This document shows positions 34,071-46,439 of a stretch of 64,000 nucleotides of DNA, in pieces. Each line of letters opens with the position of its first letter. Position 1 is the stretch's first letter. Under the pieces are notes generated by a model. It had not been told where the DNA came from. It was given only the letters and a program-made list of their open reading frames with translations, and searched no databases. The translations under genes and the position numbers were made by a program. Where the stretch lies: contig NC_071646.1 of assembly GCF_014839835.1 (NCBI RefSeq), forward strand, positions 1,178,001 through 1,242,000, read 5' to 3'. Source of the stretch: Dryobates pubescens. Its lineage: Eukaryota; Chordata; Aves; Piciformes; Picidae.

Positions 34071-34240
34071 GTTTTCCACTCCAGGATCTGGCAGAGGCTC
34101 CACACAAGCCCAGGGGCTCTGTGTCCATGTCCCCCTCGGCTGCATGGCAGTGCCACAGCTCTGCCCTCTCTGTTAAGTTCCCCCAGGATTTAAATTGAAG
34201 CTGGGAGCAGCTGGGAGGGAGTGAACCTCGCTTTGTGTTT

Positions 34241-34321
34241 TCCGGGACCCCCCCAGCACGGGGCTGAGCCGGGACCCCCCCAGCACGGGGCTGAGCCGGG
34301 ACCCCCCCAGCTCGGGGCTGG
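34241..34321. repeat. 27-bp minisatellite, three copies
   Basis: Three copies of CGGGACCCCCCCAGCACGGG plus GCTGAGC; the last differs by one base (AGCTCGGGG). Confidence 0.93.
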
Positions 34322-34559
34322 CTTCCTTCCGCAGGCAATGAGGGGCAGCTGGAAGTCCCTGGGAGCCTGGTGACAACCAGACTGGCTCCTGACACACTCC
34401 AAGCCCTCCCCCTAACCCCCCACCGTGTTCCTCATCCCTGTCGCGACCGAGCTGCGTACGGCTCCAGGGCTCCATCCCAACCGCAGGCTCCTGGCAGAAA
34501 GAGGAGGAGGAGGAGGAGGGGGGCGGGGGGGAGGGATGGGGGGAGCCATGGCGAGGGAA

Positions 34560-34734
34560 GGGCTTATTGGAATTATTATTAATTAGCTTTGTTTTGCAAG
34601 CCAGGCTGGGAGCAGCCTCTGCAGCAGGAGGAACCGCGCTGGAGCGCCAGCCCCGGCCGGCCGTGCGCGCAGCCGAGCCCGCGGCGCTTGGCTGCCAGAT
34701 AAAGAGGTTATTGTTGCGCTGCCTCGGTCCCAGC
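34560..34734 (+). promoter_or_regulatory. PRELP: Candidate PRELP promoter, CpG-rich with SOX and homeodomain-type sites
   Basis: Begins with an AT-rich homeodomain-like string (ATTATTATTAATTAGC), then CTTTGTT at 34587-34593, a SOX-type site. A dense CpG block follows (GGCCGGCCGTGCGCGCAGCC). GATAAAG at about 34698 could serve as a weak TATA-like box. The position about 6.6 kb upstream of the PRELP coding exon is similar in scale to mammals. The motif reading is an inference. Confidence 0.4.
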
Positions 34735-34923
34735 CTCCTCAGCTCCCACCCAAGCAGCTCCCAGGAACAAAACCTCCCCCCCGTGCTCGCTTGAGGTTCA
34801 CTCGTGGCGGAGCTGCGGTGCTGAGAGGAGGAGGAGGAGGAGGAAGAGGAGGAGGGAAAAGAGCCAGAGCAAAACTTGTCTTGGGGATTAATAGGAGGCA
34901 GGAGGAGGGAGAGGTGCACGCAG
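34735..34923 (+). other. PRELP: Candidate PRELP non-coding exon 1
   Basis: Ends at GTGCACGCAG followed by GTAAGATG, a strong splice donor (intron from 34924). It contains a GGA-rich purine stretch. PRELP's coding exon has an acceptor just 15 bases before its ATG, so a non-coding first exon must exist upstream, as in mammals. This is the best donor I found next to a CpG-rich block. The 5' edge is approximate. Confidence 0.4.
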
Positions 34924-37900
34924 GTAAGATGTGGGCAGGTGCTTTCCCCCAGGTTCTTCTCACCTTGCCTGAGCCTCCAAGCCATGGTCGACGATGCTCC
35001 TGCCCTCTCCAGCCTCTCTCACCTGCAGAGCAGCCTCTGCCCTTGCCTTGCTCTCTCCTCTCGCTGATCTTTCTGCTCCTCAGCAGCTGCAGTCTTTGTT
35101 CCTTCCTTCTCCTCTTGCCGCAAGAGTTTGTTCTCTGCATGGGGCAGGCTGAGGTGGAAGGGGGTGGGGGGCAAGCTGGGGCTGCAAAGTCAAAGGCAAG
35201 CCCTGTGTAGGGGTAAATGCTGCAGCTACTGCCAGGAGCTTCCTGTGGGGACCCCGACCTGTGCTCTCGACGTGCTCACAGCCCCTTGGATGCTTGGGGT
35301 GCTGTGGGGGCTGCACACCCTGAGCCGTGCCCAGGGCAGTCCCCTGCCTTGGGAAGGAGTCTGAGGGGAGGGGGAGAGGTTGAGAGGGGAGCAAACACCT
35401 CCAGAAGTGCTACCAGGGAGCCTGTGCTGACATCGGGTCTCCCCTTGTACTGGGTCCAACAGGCAAGCTGGGGAAATGAGGGGGCTGCAGGGTGCTGCCC
35501 CTGTGGGAGGGGGCTGTGCACAGCCTCTCAGCCCCGTGCCGGAGAGAGGAGCTTGCGGAGGGGACCAGCCCTGCGCTGCTTGGGGATTCAGGAGCAGCCC
35601 AAGTGCACCTCGATGCTCCCCGGGGCACTCGAATGCCCCAGACGCCGGTGGTGAAGCCCTTCTCCCGTGCCTGGATCACACTGAGCCTCCCCTGGGCTTG
35701 TGGCACCACTTTTGCTGCCTCTGTCTCCGAGATCTGAGCCACCTCTGCCGCAGGCAGGCAAAGAGCTGCAGCCCCCTCCCCACGCCTCCCCGCGGTGTGA
35801 GCTGCTGTGTGGGTCCCGTTTGGAGCCAGCTCTTTGTCTCTGCTCCCAGCTGAGGCAGGAGGTGATGGGAGGAAGCAACAGGGCAGAGATGTTTGCTGAA
35901 GTCTTGGGCTGGAAGGGATCTCTAAAGGTCCTGCAGCCAGCAGGGACATCTTCAGCTGGACCAGGTTAAGTCCTGGGGGGAAAGAGTTCTGTGGCATGGG
36001 AGGATCTCATCCCAATCCTGCCCTTCCCTGGCTGTTTGAGAGCTTTAGGAAGAGCATGGAGAGGGCAGAAAGTGGGGATTCATCCCCTGGGCAGCTGCCT
36101 GCAGAGCAAGGCACACAGGAGGGCTTGGAAGCTTTCCTGGCAGCCTCTGACCGTGGCCCTGCCTTATGTGGTGCTCAGCCGATGGCATCCCACGAGCCTG
36201 CTGAGATGCCTCCTGGGAAGGGCCTCAGCCAGCCCAGGACAGGCAGGGATGCAGGGTGCTGGGTGTCCCTGCTCCCCTGGGAAGGGAGGGGGTGAGGGCT
36301 GAGTGTTATCACCTGGGAAGAGATTAAAGTGCAGCTGTGGGAGGGAAGAGGCTGGAGGGGAGGGATGAGGCAGCAGCAGCTGATAAAATATCAGCAGCTT
36401 CCCACCCTTGGGAAAAGCAGATCTGGGGGGGACCACGGTGAGGTGGCCTGGAGGGGGTGGGGGGTGCAGGGGGGGCAGGCTCGGGGGCCAGGCTGTGGTG
36501 GCTTAGGCAACATTGTCTCCCACCCTTTGCTTTTGTCTGTGTCCAGCCAGTTCCACCGTGTGTGGCACAGGGATCTGTGGGCAGGCAGAGCCAGGAGCAG
36601 CCCTGGGAAGAGTTGGGACATGCAGGGAGGGAGTTGCTGACATGGAGAAGGCAGCAGAGAGATGGTTTCTGCCAGGGCTGCCTTCCCACAGCCCCTGCTG
36701 CAGGAGGAGGTTGCTGGAGGGAGCAGTGAAGGTGAGAAGCCTTCTGCAGCCAGTCTGGTGGCTGTGGTACAGTGAGGAAATGCTCCTGGCAAGCAGAGGG
36801 ATGCAGGAGCTGTGCATCAGCATCACCCTTGTGTCTTACAGCCCTCGGGCTGAGCCTCAAAGTCTATCTCCAGAGCCCAGGAGTGTGTCTGAGCTGCTCT
36901 GTGGCAGGTTCTCCACCCCCTCCGTGGCCACAGCACTGCCCCTGCAAGAAGAAACAGCACAGCTGAGCCCCTTGGGTGCCTGGACCATGTCCAGGGACAA
37001 TTTCTTGACTGCAAGAGCAGCCAGGGCTTGGCAGAGGCTGCCCAGGGAGGTGGTGGAGTCCTCATGGCTGGGGGTGGCCAGGGAACGTGTGGCACCTGGG
37101 GACAGGGTTTGGTGGCCGTGGTGGTGCGAGGCTGAAGCTCAGCCTGGATGCTCCTGGAGGCCTCTGCCAACCCAAGCAGCTCTGTGAGTCCAGCCCCAGC
37201 TGAGCTCGCTGGGAAAGGCTGAGAGGAGAAGCTTCTTGCATCAGGACTCTGCTCTGCAGAGGGCCCTGGGGACGTTGGTGACACTGTGCCTGCCCTCCCC
37301 AGGGGCTTGCACTGGCTCTAGCCCTCTCCCAGCATTCCCAGCAGATAAAGAGCTGCCTGTGCTGCTTCCAGCTGCTCAGACCCAGGCTGTCCTGGAGGTG
37401 CTCTGGTGGTTGGCCACGGGGGCAGCTTTTGTTTCCTTTGGGTTATTTTTAGCTTGGCCTCCTCCCCCTGCTCCCAAGTGCAGGTTCCCAGGCTGGCTGC
37501 GGGGAGGCTCCCAGGGCTGAGAGGAATTGGGGGTCTCGGTGGGGAAGCTGTGAAGGGATCTAGCAGGGCTGTGGCCGATGGGCTGGAAAGGATCCCTGGG
37601 CCAACCACCCAGGCTCTCCCCCCTCCTCCCCAAGTCAGGAGGTCCTTTCCTCCCTGCCGGCCGCTCCGCGGGAGCAGAGCTCCTGAGCACATCGGTGACA
37701 GCCATCCGGAGCCAGCTGCTGCGCATCGAGCTGCCACAGGGGGAGGTGGGGAGGGCAGGAGGCTCCCGAGGGAGGACGTTGGGACCTCTGCCCGTGCCAA
37801 ACATCCCAATGCCCCCTCCCCTCCTCCCCCCATAGGTCACTCTTGCCTCGGAGGTTGTGATCTCTGCCTGCCCTTGGCAGCAGTCCCTGGGCTGGCAGCG

Positions 37901-40555
37901 AGAGCTGCTTGGGAGAGGCAGGGAAGATAAACTGTTTGGAAAGCAAAGCCCAGTGGCATTTGGAGCTGGAATTTCCAGCTGTTGGCCTGGAGTTTGGTCC
38001 CTTGTAATGGGATTACTGGAGGAGCATCTGCCTCCTGCTGGGAAGCATCCCAGGCTGGCATCTGTTGGGTGCCTTGGTCAGCCCAGCCTGCAGCTCAGGA
38101 GGTGTCAGGGCTGGTTTGTGGCCACGAGTCCGTCCTGCTCTCCACACCAGCCACTTGGTTTCCTGAATGCCTCCATTGCTTCATGGCTGAACTTTGTTCC
38201 AGTTGCATGGATTCCTTGTGGGTGCCTGGGGTCCTGAGCAGCCCTCTCCACCGGGGAGTGGTGAGGAAGGTCAAGGGGAGAGGTTTGTGGAGCAGAGGCT
38301 GAGCCCTGGCTCCCCTGCAGGGTCAGGGTGTGGGATCTGAGATCTGACTTCTTGCACTGGTGCCAGCAAACCCAACTGCATGGAGCTGGATGGAGAACAG
38401 ACTCTCACTGTGTAGGGGCCAGGGGGGAGCTGGCTTTGAACGTTCCAGCGTGCTGGAGGCAGCTGGAGAGCTGGTGGTGGCCTCAGGCTTGTGGCAAGGC
38501 TGCAGCTGTGCATGCAGGGCTCGGGAGGGGACCCTGCTGGCACCGAACTGCTTTCCTGCAGGTTTGCCTGGCTGTGGGTCCTGCCTCCCAGAGCAGGCTG
38601 GGCTGTGGTGGGCAGAGCCTCGGCTGGGAGCTGCAGCCTTGCAGGGAGAGGCTGGTGGGGGCCAGCAGCAGGGCAGGGTGGGGGCAGTGCTGGCTCTGCC
38701 CGGCTGTGGGGGGCAGAGAGGCCGTGCCAGTCCCCGCGGGCACGGGGGACAGCAGATCGGAGGCGCTGCCTCTGCCGGCTGACACCTTCCTCCTGTGCTG
38801 ACAAAGGCCACACGGTGCTGCTGCTCTCCAGCCTGCGTTTCTGGCTCGCTGACTGCCGCCGAGTCCCTGAACATCTGCAGCCCGAAGCCTCCCGCGGAGG
38901 GGATGCTGCAGGCTGGGCTGGGCTGGGCTGTTCCTGGAAGGGCTGAGAGCTCAGCCAGCCCCCGAGAGCAAGCGGGTGCCAGCTCTGCCCCGTCCCCCAC
39001 CCCCCCTGTGACATTGCCCGGGGGGGCTGCCGGGTGGCCCGAGCTGAGCATCGCCCTGGGAGAGGAAGGAGCTGAATGCCTGCTCGCAGCACGTCCTGGG
39101 CTGGGCTGTGCTGCCTCCTCCCTGCTGCAAAGGGCCAAAGGCAGCCCCCGGCCCTCGCTGCTCCCCCCGGCTGTGGTGGGTGTTAAAATCCAGGTCTGAG
39201 ATTTGGAAAGGAGGAGTTTGGAACAAGGTGGGGGGAGGGGGGAGAGCCAAGTGCAGGGAGGGACGTGGCTGGGGAAGGAGCAAGGTGCTCCCGGGGCAGG
39301 GAGGAGGCTGCACGTAGAGCAGCTGCCTGTCGTGAGTGCCTCTGTGCTCTGCTGTGCAACCTGAGCTCCACGTCTGAACGGTTACAGGACAGAAGCACAG
39401 ACGTCCCTCCCCCGAGGGGACTCCCTGGCTGCAGCTCTGCTGAGCTGAGTGTCTGGCAGCGTTTGGGCCCCGCTGCTCTTTCCCCGTCCCTCCCTTCCCC
39501 CAGCGAGATGCCAGAGCTCTGATTGAAACCAGCAGCCACGGGAGGCTTGTAGGGTTAACCAGAGCCAGATGGGAGCCAGTGAGACAAAAAGGAAAGTAAC
39601 AGCCTGGATGTGGAGGGGGGAGAGGGAGAGCAGGCTCTGTGCTTGGAGGAAGTCCATGACTCGGAGCCCCAGGAATGTGCTGGGAGTGCTTCAAAGGCAG
39701 CTGGGCTAGCACAGCACTGGGAGCAGTGGCCCACTGAGGGGCCCTAAGGGCCTCCCTGGGTGGGATGAGGACCCTGCTGGGAAGCTGGCAGCTGAAAGGG
39801 GGTTGGTGTGGCAGGGCTCTGCCCCAGCAGTGGTGGTCTGTGCTGCTTGCTGGTCAAATGAGGGCTGCAGACGTGTCCCTGCTGCTGGGCAAAGGCAAAG
39901 AGGATGTGCACAGCTCAGCCCTGCCTGCTGGCTGCTCCTGCCAGCCATGCTGATTCCAGTGCCAGAGCCACTGTGGCCACCAGAGCTGCACTGTGGGCCA
40001 GTGAGCTGAGACCTCTGCTCCCTCTTGTTGTGTGGCAGAAAGCAATGAGCCAGGAGAAGCTGAGCTGTACCTTCAGAACCACCAAGTGCTGCTGCCCCCT
40101 GCCCCAGCAGTGCTGGCTCCCACACTCCATTTGCCCTGGAGATCCATCTTCCTTTGAGCCTCCTCATCTTTCTTTGAGCCTCCTCATCTTCCTCCTTCTC
40201 TTCCTCCCTGTCTCATCTCACTTGATTCTCTTTCCCACCCTGCCTCTGCCAAGCTCCTCCATCTGCCTCCCCATGCCTCCAGCTCGGCTCTGTTCCTGCT
40301 GGGTGACAAAATGCTGCTGGGAAGAGCCTGGCCAGCACCCCGAGGTATCTGCCCAGGAAGCCCACAGCCTGCTCTCCTCCAGCTGGCCCTGGGGAGTGTC
40401 ACATCATCCAAAGCACCTTCTGCACAGGCCTTGCTGGGGAGCTTGTCTGCAACAAGCTGCTTCCCTCCCTCTTCCAAGGCATCAGATGGAGAGCTACCAG
40501 CAGCAGTCTTGCAAGGAGGAGTGCTGCTGTTGCAGGCAGCAGCAGGAAGGGCAGA
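34924..40555. other. Presumed PRELP intron 1, mostly featureless
   Basis: Contains a reverse CR1 3' end at about 35903-35968 (GGCTGGAAGGGATCTCTAAA) and a forward CR1 piece at about 36985-37192. Otherwise GC-rich DNA with no exon, RNA gene or repeat that I recognise. Confidence 0.5.
36985..37192 (+). mobile_element. CR1 LINE 3' fragment
   Basis: Diverged forward copy with GAGGCTGCCCAGGGAGGTGG and CCTCTGCCAACCCAAGCAGC. Confidence 0.8.
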
Positions 40556-40695
40556 GATGAGACAGGCAGAGAGAGATGGGAGAGGCAGAGATGAGACAGG
40601 CAGAGGTGATGGGACAGGTGGAGATGGGATAGGCAGATGAGGCAGCCAGAGGTGATGGGACAGGCAGAGGTGGGACAAACAGAGGTGGGACAAAC
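40556..40695. repeat. Degenerate (GATGGGACAGGCAGAG)n minisatellite
   Basis: About nine degenerate units of 14 to 18 bp based on GATGGGACAGGCAGAGGT. Confidence 0.88.
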
Positions 40696-41515
40696 AGCCT
40701 TCATGGGCTTGGTAACAACCCAGAGAGGAGGGAGAGGTGGTCTGTGTAAGGTGTTGAGCTGATGCCCAGGAGAAACTCTCTGGCTAGGGGCAAGCAGAGA
40801 CCTCTCTTGATCCCTCCAGGTCTCCTACTTCTCCTGAGACGCTCCCCAGGTAACCATCCCAGCCCCCTGCAGTGGGTCTGGAGGGGATGGGTTGGTTATC
40901 TGGGCAGCTCAGGGAGCTGTAGAGCCAAACACCTTTGGTATTGCCCAGGAGCCACCTTGCCAAGGCCCTTTTTATCCCCCAGCCTTGGGAATGGGCTGTG
41001 CTGCACGACATCCTTGTCCCTGAAGCCCAGGCCCATCCATCTCTGCTGTCCCACTGGCTGCTGCTGGCCTCCTGATGCTGTGGCTCAGCCAATTTGCTCC
41101 TGACTCATTGATTTTTTGGCTCAAGTGCAAAATGAAGCCTCATCCATCAAGGCCTCTGAAGGAGCAGAGACCTTGCTGGAGTGGTGCTGGTGGGTCCCAG
41201 GGGCACCCAGGCTTTGTGGGGTACTGCTGGGGGTGGCATGCAAGAAAAAAAAGCCAAACAAACAAACAAAAAGCCCAAACTGAATGCAAAATGCCTCAAA
41301 CCACCTCCCCCAGCACGCAGCTGAGCCAGGGAGAGGGCAGCTCATGGTCTAGAGAAGTTTGGGGGTTGAGGCTCCCCTCCGAGGGGGAGGGAAGGAAAGA
41401 GGCTGCTGGCAGGGACGAGAGGTGAGTCCCTGCCTGCCAGGTGATGTGCTGCCCACGCTGGGCCCCCTCCTAATGCCTCTCCTCTCGCTGCCTCCCTCAG
41501 GGACACGTCTGGACC

Positions 41516-44500
41516 ATGAAGGTGGCCCTCGGGTTGCTCCTGCCGCTGGTTCTGGCGCTGGCCTCGGGGGCGAGCGGGCAGCGCAGGAAGCCCCCCCGGA
41601 AGCCCACCCGGCCGCCTCCTGCCTTCGAGGAGCCGGTGGAGCCCACAGAGCTGCCCCCGCCCCTGCCCCCGGGGCCCCCCTCCGTCTTCCCCGACTGTCC
41701 CCGGGAGTGCTACTGCCCCCCGGACTTCCCCTCCGCCCTCTACTGCGACAGCCGCAACCTGCGCCGGGTGCCGCCCATCCCCCCCCGCATCCACTACCTC
41801 TACCTGCAGAACAACTTCATCGACGACCTCCCCGAGGAGGCCTTCAGGAACGCCACGGGGCTCAAGTGGGTGAACCTGGACAACAACCGCATCAGGAAGG
41901 TGGACAGGAAGGTGCTGGAGCGGCTGGAGAACCTCATCTTCCTCTACATGGAGAAGAACCAGCTGAAGGAGGTGCCAGCCTTCCTGCCCCCCAACCTGGA
42001 GCAGCTGCGCCTCAGCAGGAACCAGATCTCCAAGATCCCCGCCGGGGTCTTCAACAAGCTGGAGCACCTGGTGCTGCTGGACCTGCACCACAACAAGCTG
42101 AGCGATGGGGTCTTCAACAAGAACACCTTCAAGGGGCTCAAGAACCTCATGCAGCTCAACCTGGCCCACAACATCCTGAGGAAGATGCCCCCCGGCGTGC
42201 CCAGCGCCATCCACCAGCTCTTCCTGGACAGGAACAACATCGAGGACATCCCCAGCGACTACTTCAAGGAGTTCCCCAACCTGGCCTTCATCAGGCTCAA
42301 CTACAACCAGATCTCTGACAAAGGGCTGCCCAGGAACTCTTTCAACCTCACCAACCTGCTGGTGCTGCACCTGGCCCACAACAAGCTGACCAACGTGCCC
42401 TTCATCAGCCCCAAGCTGGAGCACCTCTACCTGAACAACAACTCCATCGAGAGTGAGTCCCAGGCTGGGCTGGGCTCGGGGGGTGGGGGGCAGGTGGGCT
42501 TGGGGCTGGCAGCTGCCTCCTTCTAAAGGGTCACTTTGCACCCAGGGAACCCTCCCGAGGGGGTTGCAGTGGTGAGGAGAGCTCTGGGTGAAGGAGGCCC
42601 GAAGAGGGTTTGCATGTGGGGGGAAGGATGGCCTGAGGGTCAGGGTGGTGGCTGAGGGGCAGAGAGGAGTTGCTCCTGGTGCTGCAGGGCTGCTCCTGTG
42701 GCAGCCTCTCCTCTGGGGCTGTGGCCAGGGAAATGGTTACCTCCCCAGCAGGGGATGGGGCCAGGCTCTTTCAGTGGTGCCCAGGGGAAGCACAAGGGGC
42801 AATGGGCACAAACTGGCACCCTGGAGGTTCCATCTGAACAGGAGGAGGAGGAACTTCTTTGGAGTGAGGGTTCTGGAGGCCTGGAGGAGGCTGCCCAGAG
42901 AGGCTGTGGATGTGTGGAGAGCTTCCAGCCCCCCCTGGCCATTGTGCTCCTGGGCAGGCTGCTGTGGGTGCCCTGCTTTGGCAGGGGAGTTGCAGTGGAT
43001 GATCTCCAGAGGTCCCTTCCAACCCCTCCGTGCTGGGGTTCTGTCAGGCAGGGCTGTGTTAAAAAGGAGACTCTGAGCACACACTGCAGGAGCAGCTGCC
43101 AAATCCCCAGGCAAGATGGTTAGAAATAACCCAGGCTGGCTCTGGGGCTGAGCCTCACCGGGGAAGGAGCAGGGAGAGCAAGGCTGAGCTGGAGGCTGCC
43201 TTGGCAAACCAACTGGGACAGCTTCACACCCTGGCAGGCAGAGCACTGCAACTTCCTGGGAGAGAGGCTGGCTTGAGAAATGTGTGAGCACAGCCTGGAG
43301 GTGTGAGGGGAAGGCAGAGACCCCCTCCTGGCCTCCCCAGGTGTTTCTGCTGTCAGAGAGGTCCAGCAACCCATGGGGCAGCAAGGACCTGGCACCTCTG
43401 CCAGAAACCCTCCATGAGCTCCAGAAGCCTCTCCCTGGCTGTGGTGGGGGCTGCAGGACCCACCCAGGGCTTTACCCACCCTGTGGAGCAGCTGCTGGGC
43501 AGGAGGGTGGTCCCCATGAGGGGAGTTGTGCCCACAGAGCTTCCAGGCTGTGGTGTTTGTTGTGCAGGGATGGCTTGGGCAGGAGTGCTCCACGCCCAAA
43601 GGGAGGCTGTAAAACCACCCAGCAGCTTTTAGTGGCTCCTAAAGTGGGCACTGGCTGAGCCAGGAAGGGATGAGCCAGGGAGCTGCTCCTTGCAGGCCAG
43701 CACTCAGCACCTCATGGGAGGTGATGCTGGGGAGAGGGACACGACCCTCCCCGAGTCACATCCCATCCCTTCAGGCTCAGCAGCTCCTAGAGGAGAAGGG
43801 CACAGTGCTGAGCATCTGCTTCAAGCCTGCACTTGGTTTAACCACCAAAGGGCAGCCAAGGGGCACCTTGGGGCACAGGTGGTGGCAGCTGCTGCCTTCA
43901 CACTCACTGATGCCCAAGTCCTGCTGGGGCTTTCCTTGGAGGGATGGCCCCAGCTCATGGCCCCCAGCTCATGGCCCCCAGCTCTCTTTTCCCCTCCAGC
44001 CTCTGGAGGCACAACCCCCCCCAGGTTTATATTCCATAGCACAAGCCCTGGGGTGGGGAAATCCAGCAGAGGGCAAGGAGCTGGTGAGTGACATGATCTG
44101 CAGTGTAAGGTCCTGGGCCCTGTCTCCTTGGCAGGTGTTTCTGAAGGCTGAGGGCTGGCTCTGCAGGTTGCATGTCAGGAATAATCCCTTTTCCTCTTCC
44201 AACTGACACCACATCCCCCCCAGAGCCTGGGCTCAATGTGACCTACTTCCTGCCTGAACAAAAGCAGATTTTCCTCTCCCTGGGGCTGTGCTGAGCTTGG
44301 TGATTCTCCTCCTTGGTGCCAGAGCAACCTCATTTTGGGGTTCAGCAGGCAGGTGGGGGTAGGGGTGGTGTTTCCAGCATCCCTCTCTGCCTTGCTTTGC
44401 CCCCCAACCTCCCTCCCACTTTTGCCCCCAACCTCCCTCCCTAACCTCCCTCCCACTTTTCCCCTAACCTCCCTCCCCCTCCTCTCTCCTCGCAGAGATC

Positions 44501-44674
44501 AACGGGACGCAGATCTGCCCAACCTCCCTGATGTCCATCCACGACTTCTCCCCCTCCGACCTGGAGGGCGTGCCCCGGCTGCGGTACCTGCGGCTGGATG
44601 GGAACCTCCTGAAGCCGCCCATCCCCTTGGACCTGATGATGTGTTTCCGCCTCCTGCAGTCCGTGGTCTTCTAG
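41516..44674 (+). CDS. PRELP: PRELP (prolargin), class II small leucine-rich repeat protein
   Basis: Secreted protein linking basement membranes to collagen: the N-terminus binds heparan sulfate and the repeats bind collagen. Coding exons are 41516-42452 (937 bases) and 44496-44674 (179 bases), joined in phase 1 over a 2043-base GT/AG intron; the product is 371 residues (human 382). ATG follows an acceptor at 41500 and a 15-base leader. Residues 1-21 are a signal peptide. Residues 22-60 are basic then proline-rich. Cysteines 61, 65, 67 and 77 form the class II CX3CXCX9C cap. About eleven leucine-rich repeats follow, with C-terminal cysteines 320 and 362. Sequons lie at N112, N277, N308 and N315. 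The stretch from PPPLPPGPPSVFPDCPREC onward is almost identical to mammals. The basic tail is shorter than the human one. No breaks were seen. Confidence 0.97.
42778..43045 (+). mobile_element. CR1 LINE 3' fragment in the PRELP intron
   Basis: Forward copy, same sense as PRELP, with CTTCTTTGGAGTGAGGGTTC, GGCTGCCCAGAGAGGCTGTG and GGTCCCTTCCAACCCCTCCG. Same subfamily as 21945 and 56372. Confidence 0.93.
43046..44495. other. PRELP: Rest of the PRELP intron
   Basis: No exon or repeat family was recognised. A triplet of CCCAGCTCATGGCC units lies near 43950-43985. A pyrimidine-rich CCTCCCTCCC block (about 44400-44490) leads into the exon acceptor. Confidence 0.5.
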
Positions 44675-46439
44675 CCCTGCTCTGCAGCGCTGCCCTCCCA
44701 GGACTTGGCTTTGCACACAGACTTGAGCCCCACCCCGAGTTGGTATTTGATACGTGGGACCCTCTCTGCCTCCCTCTCCCCCTCCTCACACCCCACCTCC
44801 ATCCCTCTGGCCCTTCTCCCCTTTCCTCCCCCGTGGGGGCCGTGGTCACTCGTGGCTGGGGCATCCTTGGGGACCACTGCCTGCAGGATAGCAGCACCGA
44901 GCCGCAGCAGCCGGCCCAGGCTACAGCATCATCCCCTGCCCCTGGGCTCTGCCCTCTCTGCCCTCACCCAGGCCAGCCCTGCAGCTGGCTCTGCCTCTCC
45001 CCTTCCACCCAGCAGAGTTTCAGGAGATTGGATCCGATCCAAGCCGAAAGCATCTCCAGACGGAGCTGAGGAGGCAGCCCAGAGGCCACCTCGCTGCGGG
45101 CCTGGGGGGGCAGCACCCAGACAGCCCCGAGGGGAGATCAGCGGCGGAGCTGGAGCAGGGATGCCCTGGGTTGCCCTCGGATGCAGGGTGGTGCCAGCTG
45201 GGTGCAGGGGCGGCGGGTGGCCAGGGGAGCAGAATCAGTGCGGGCAGAGGGTGGCCGGGCCCGGGGGTGGCCGGGGCCGGGGGTGACCGGCGGGGCCGGC
45301 AGGACCGGCAACGACACCTCGCGGCCAGAGCCACATCCGCGACCCCTGCGTGAGGGACAAGGTGCTCCTGCCCGGGCCCTCCCGGGGGGCTTTGGCCTTG
45401 GTGCCACATCGCTGTTGGCAGGAGGGGAGCAGGGAGGGTGCCCAGCCCCCGCAGCTGGAGCTGGGCTCTCCTGCACCCTGGGCTGGGCTGCAGCTTCCCC
45501 ACAGCAGTGCCCCACATCCCCTCCAGCCCCTTCCCCAGCTTTCATCCCACCCAGGCTCCCTCCCAGCCCCCACCCCCAGCAGCTGATGGTGCTGCAGCCC
45601 CCTCCCAGCACCGCGGGCTGCAGGGCTCAGCGCGTTGGCCTCATCCTGCTGCTCGCAGCCAAACCCAGGCCCCCTCCCTGATGCAGGCAGCGCCCCAAGC
45701 CTCCAGCACCCCAATGCTGGGCACCTGCCATGAGCATGGGGCCCAGCCCAGGGGGGAGAGCAGAGGGAGGCCAGTGGGACACTCACTTTGTGTGTAGGTA
45801 CTGGGGGGGCAGATGCTGGTGTGGGTGCAAACCCAGGCTGTGGCCCCTGAGGTGTCCACTCTGCCCTCCTGCCTGGACTCCCCCCTCTTGGAATTGTAAC
45901 TCCCTCTTGCTTCCTTGAACCAACCAAGCAGGCCTGGGCTTGCTTTTTGTTTGAAGAAGAAGGAAATGAAAGAAAAAGGGAATTTTAGAAGCCATTTTTG
46001 TAGCCCCCCCTCTCCCCCCTTGCCTCTCTGCCTGCACATTTAGGGGGTCCAGGTTCAGGAGGGGTTAGTCTCTCCTTTTTCCTTCCTGATTCTCAGGATT
46101 TGGGTTTAAGAGGGAAAAAAAAAACCCACCCCAAAATCCAACTGAGAGGTTTTTCTTGGGGGGGTGGGGGGAATCCATCTGAAATCAGCCTTAAAGCACC
46201 AGACCAAAGGAAGCAGCAGAAACCTCCTGCCTGTTCAGCCACCCACAGGGCCCCTCCTCCCAGCTGGACATGGACAGGCACCGTGTCCTGCTCCCTGGGG
46301 AGGCCACAGGGATGCTCCCTGCAGCCTGGGCACAGCCCAGTGAGCTGGGTGCTCCCTTCCTTCCCAGTGCTAAAAAGCTCAGAAGCCCTCCCCCTGCCCC
46401 CTTCTCACCCAGGCTTGTGCTCTCCTGGCAAGGGTTGGG

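Noticed and set aside
41342-42541. Open frame of 399 residues on the minus strand opposite PRELP
   Set aside because: Antisense shadow of the PRELP exon for the same reason.
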